From positions 9,801,375 to 9,861,374 of the forward strand of contig CAIIXF020000005.1 in NCBI GenBank assembly GCA_903813345.2: DNA of 60,000 nucleotides, given 5' to 3'. The translations under genes were made by a program, and so were the position numbers. Positions 57,594-60,000 of the stretch are shown here, piece by piece; within the stretch, counting starts at the first letter, position 1, and each line of letters starts with the position of its first letter. This stretch comes from Owenia fusiformis. Lineage: Eukaryota; Annelida; Polychaeta; Sabellida; Oweniidae. The notes under the pieces are model-generated. The model saw only the letters and a program-made list of their open reading frames with translations, made no database searches and was not told the DNA's origin.

Positions 57594-57840
57594 TGCCGAC
57601 TAAAGAACAGATCTACTCCTATGCCGGGCATAAAAACAGATCTACTCTTATGCCGGGCATAAGAACAGATCTAATCTTATGCCGAGCATAAGAACAGATC
57701 TGCTCTTATGCCGGGCATAAGAACAGATCTAATCTTATGCCGGGCATAAGAACAGATCTTCTCTTATGCCGGGCATAAGAACAGATCTTCTCTTATGCCC
57801 GGCATAAGAACAGATCTACTCTTATGCCCGGCATAAGAAT
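57594..57840. repeat. Tandem array of 29-bp units, each with two palindromes
   Basis: About eight units of CTTATGCC-G-GGCATAAG + AAC + AGATCT + a variable 2-3 bases. Period 29 bp (shared points 57623, 57652, 57681). The central base is G in the earlier units and C in the last two (GCCCGGC). The whole array could fold into a row of hairpins. Not coding. Confidence 0.92.
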
Positions 57841-60000
57841 TGAACCTAATTTGCCCAAACCTCATGTTTGCTGAAGTCCAGAGTATTTGTAGGATTCCGA
57901 GTTCAAATGTCGGGGTGTTAATGATTCTACAAGGCAGCAACAAATGATATGTTGAAAACTAAATAAACAATGAACTGTAGAATGTTTTAATATTTTTATA
58001 TTGTTATAAATCTTTCATGACATAAAACTGCAATTTTGCTCCTAATGTGATATGAAGCAGACCTTTTGCTGACAAGAAAATTACTTGCTGTCATCAGAAG
58101 CCTGGTTTAACCACTAACTTATATTGACACATGACATCCTTAATTTTTTCCTCATATTTTCAGTCATGAGATTTTACAATTATTCTTTAGTTTGCTTGTG
58201 AAACAAGGAGGATTGGCTCCCAGAGTGCAACATCGACATTCTGTCTCATATATGGGCATGACGTGATACAAAATTTGAATTCAAACAGCGGCCATTTTGT
58301 TCACTTCAACATTTGAATTGTGAATTTTGGTCTTATTTCCTAACGAGAAATCAAATCGAATCTGTTGAATTGTTTGTTTTGAATTTACAGTCATTTTGAT
58401 TTCAGAAAATAACGACATTTTAATGTTTTCATTGTTGGATAATATAAATTCTCCTGGCTTATGATACAATGATGTTACTAGTAATTGATGCAACAAAATA
58501 TGTATATGTAGGAATAGTTTTCCTATTTTTGCAAAAAGTCAAAACGCAGATTTAGATGAAGTTCCTAGAAAATTTTTTAGAACCACTTGAATGGTTGAAT
58601 CAATGTTTTGCATTGCTATCTTGTATATCCTTCCCTCTACTGGTATACAGCTGTATAGAAGTATATAATGTGGGAGAGACGGGATGCGTAATGTAAGATT
58701 TGCTTAGCTAGTACTATTGATGATACTTTGGGACAATGATAAGGGTTTTAATTCTTAACATCATTAGATTGCATCATTTCTCAGTCTTTACCTTTTCCCA
58801 TATAAAAAGAGTGTTTGAAGTCCTTAATTTCTTTGCGAAATTGTATTTGGTCAACAGGTTTTCAAAATCTGATAAAGCCTTAACCTTATTGGATAAACAA
58901 AAATGAAAGTAAAATCCGGAAACAATAAACAACATTAAAGTGTCATTTCAATAAAAGTGTTTCACTTGAAACATCATAGTAGATCATCACTTGAAAAATC
59001 TCAAACACTTGCATATATGCAAGAGATCTAATTTTTTTTCAAATTAAAGCTGCTATTCGATTGAAATGGTGGGTTCAAATAATTATATATCAAGTAGATT
59101 TAATTATATACAATCCACGTCCATTAGTAATGTTTAGGGTAATTGGGTTATAAACATTTTTTATATTTTACTCATAAACATCCCTGTGTTTTTTATATAT
59201 AAATATAATTGATTGACTCAAGAAGGTAGATATTTAGTGTTTTAAAGGCTATAAGCTAAAATAAATGCATATCAGCAGTTTTATTGGCTAGAAGGGTTTA
59301 ACTAAAGGTTTTTGGTTTTTAATTGATCACTTTATGTATGTTTGTAAAGATATCACAAAAGTTCTGGTTTGTTTCAAAATAATCTTAACTCAGAAGTGTC
59401 CTGAAGATGAATTTGTTTCCATCAACATGAAAAAACAAATGATAAATCTCTTCATGAATAAACTTTCATTGCAGTACATATTATTTTTCATGCAAGATAA
59501 AGGAGAGTTGGTTGAAATTGCAGGATGCTAGTGAATGAATGGTATTTTATCATTGATAATTCCGAAAAGTATAAATGAGCCAGGGCACAGGGAAAGGTGT
59601 TTTTCATAAACTGTATTTTGATTTTTTGTTTATCTAAAAGCACAAAGAGACCTTTCAAATGAGCGATGGCTTATGTCTTGTTTTATGGCTGAACAATTTA
59701 TCTACGGATTCCATTTTCCTGTCAATCTTGGGCATATTTGTAGCAAAATTGTAAGTTTATGATAATCTGGGTTTTCCTTTGATGAGGCTCATTAGTATCA
59801 TAAATGAAAATGCATGAAATAATGAACATCCGAGTTCTATGTTTAGGTTTATCTGAGCTTATTTTTCACAGACATACAGGGTGTTCCAAAAGTAACAGGA
59901 CTGGTGCTGGGATTTTGTCAATTCAGCACCGAGTGTCTTCAAATTGTCACAAATTGTACTTTGAAGTAGTGCAACTAAAATTGTAAAGTTTCAGAAAAAA
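57841..60000 (+). other. Dystroglycan intron, right end of window
   Basis: AT-rich. No exon recognised. At 59876-59905 the sequence ACAGGGTGTTCCAAAAGTAA looks like the terminus of a further transposon cut by the window edge. The stretch 57226-57593 also shows nothing else. Confidence 0.5.

Noticed and set aside
57594-57840. CRISPR-like array of regular palindromic 29-bp units
   Set aside because: There are no unique spacers between the units, and the window is animal DNA. It is a plain tandem repeat.

Overview
This is invertebrate animal nuclear DNA: AT-rich, intron-rich, with GT-AG introns, short non-coding repeats with terminal inverted repeats, and two recognisable animal genes. Repeat content (hAT, piggyBac, foldback and tandem-hairpin elements) fits a marine invertebrate. 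A hemichordate-like deuterostome is my best guess, but a lophotrochozoan cannot be excluded. There are no bacterial operons, rRNA or intact tRNA genes.

Left part (1-16500). A NEK4-type NIMA-related kinase gene runs on the minus strand. Thirteen coding exons can be placed from 12772 down to 1097. All intron phases agree and the chain gives about 578 codons; the gene continues past the left edge. The kinase domain is complete and NEK4-like, including a DLG in place of DFG. One large intron holds an intronless rhodopsin-family GPCR gene on the plus strand (5018-6325). One NEK4 exon has its 5' end and splice acceptor tandemly multiplied fourfold. A minus-strand promoter-like cluster (CCAAT, CRE, YY1) lies near 15025-15070, and a broken P-loop/Cys-rich gene remnant with TCTCGCGAGA and NRF1-like motifs lies beside it.

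Right part (16500-60000). YY1 and ZNF143-like motifs near 16560 and a strong splice donor after 17037 suggest a non-coding first exon of a plus-strand dystroglycan gene. Its first coding exon, with signal peptide and the start of the N-terminal cadherin-like domain, is at 56468-56900. The roughly 39 kb between them reads as one long 5' intron. It contains a nested two-exon mucin-like gene on the minus strand (33567-37014) with signal peptide, TATA box and a 36-bp coding minisatellite. It also contains an 883-bp near-perfect palindrome, a hAT-like element nested inside another hAT-like element, a TTAA-flanked piggyBac-like relic, a minisatellite-bearing element of about 1.5 kb, and seven same-strand copies of one short repeat. 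After the dystroglycan exon come a small hairpin element, a possible tRNA-derived SINE relic and a tandem array of 29-bp hairpin units.

NEK4 (centrosome/cilium and DNA-damage signalling) and dystroglycan (laminin receptor) are not known to act together. They are head-to-head neighbours here, and both map to human 3p21, so the linkage may be old.
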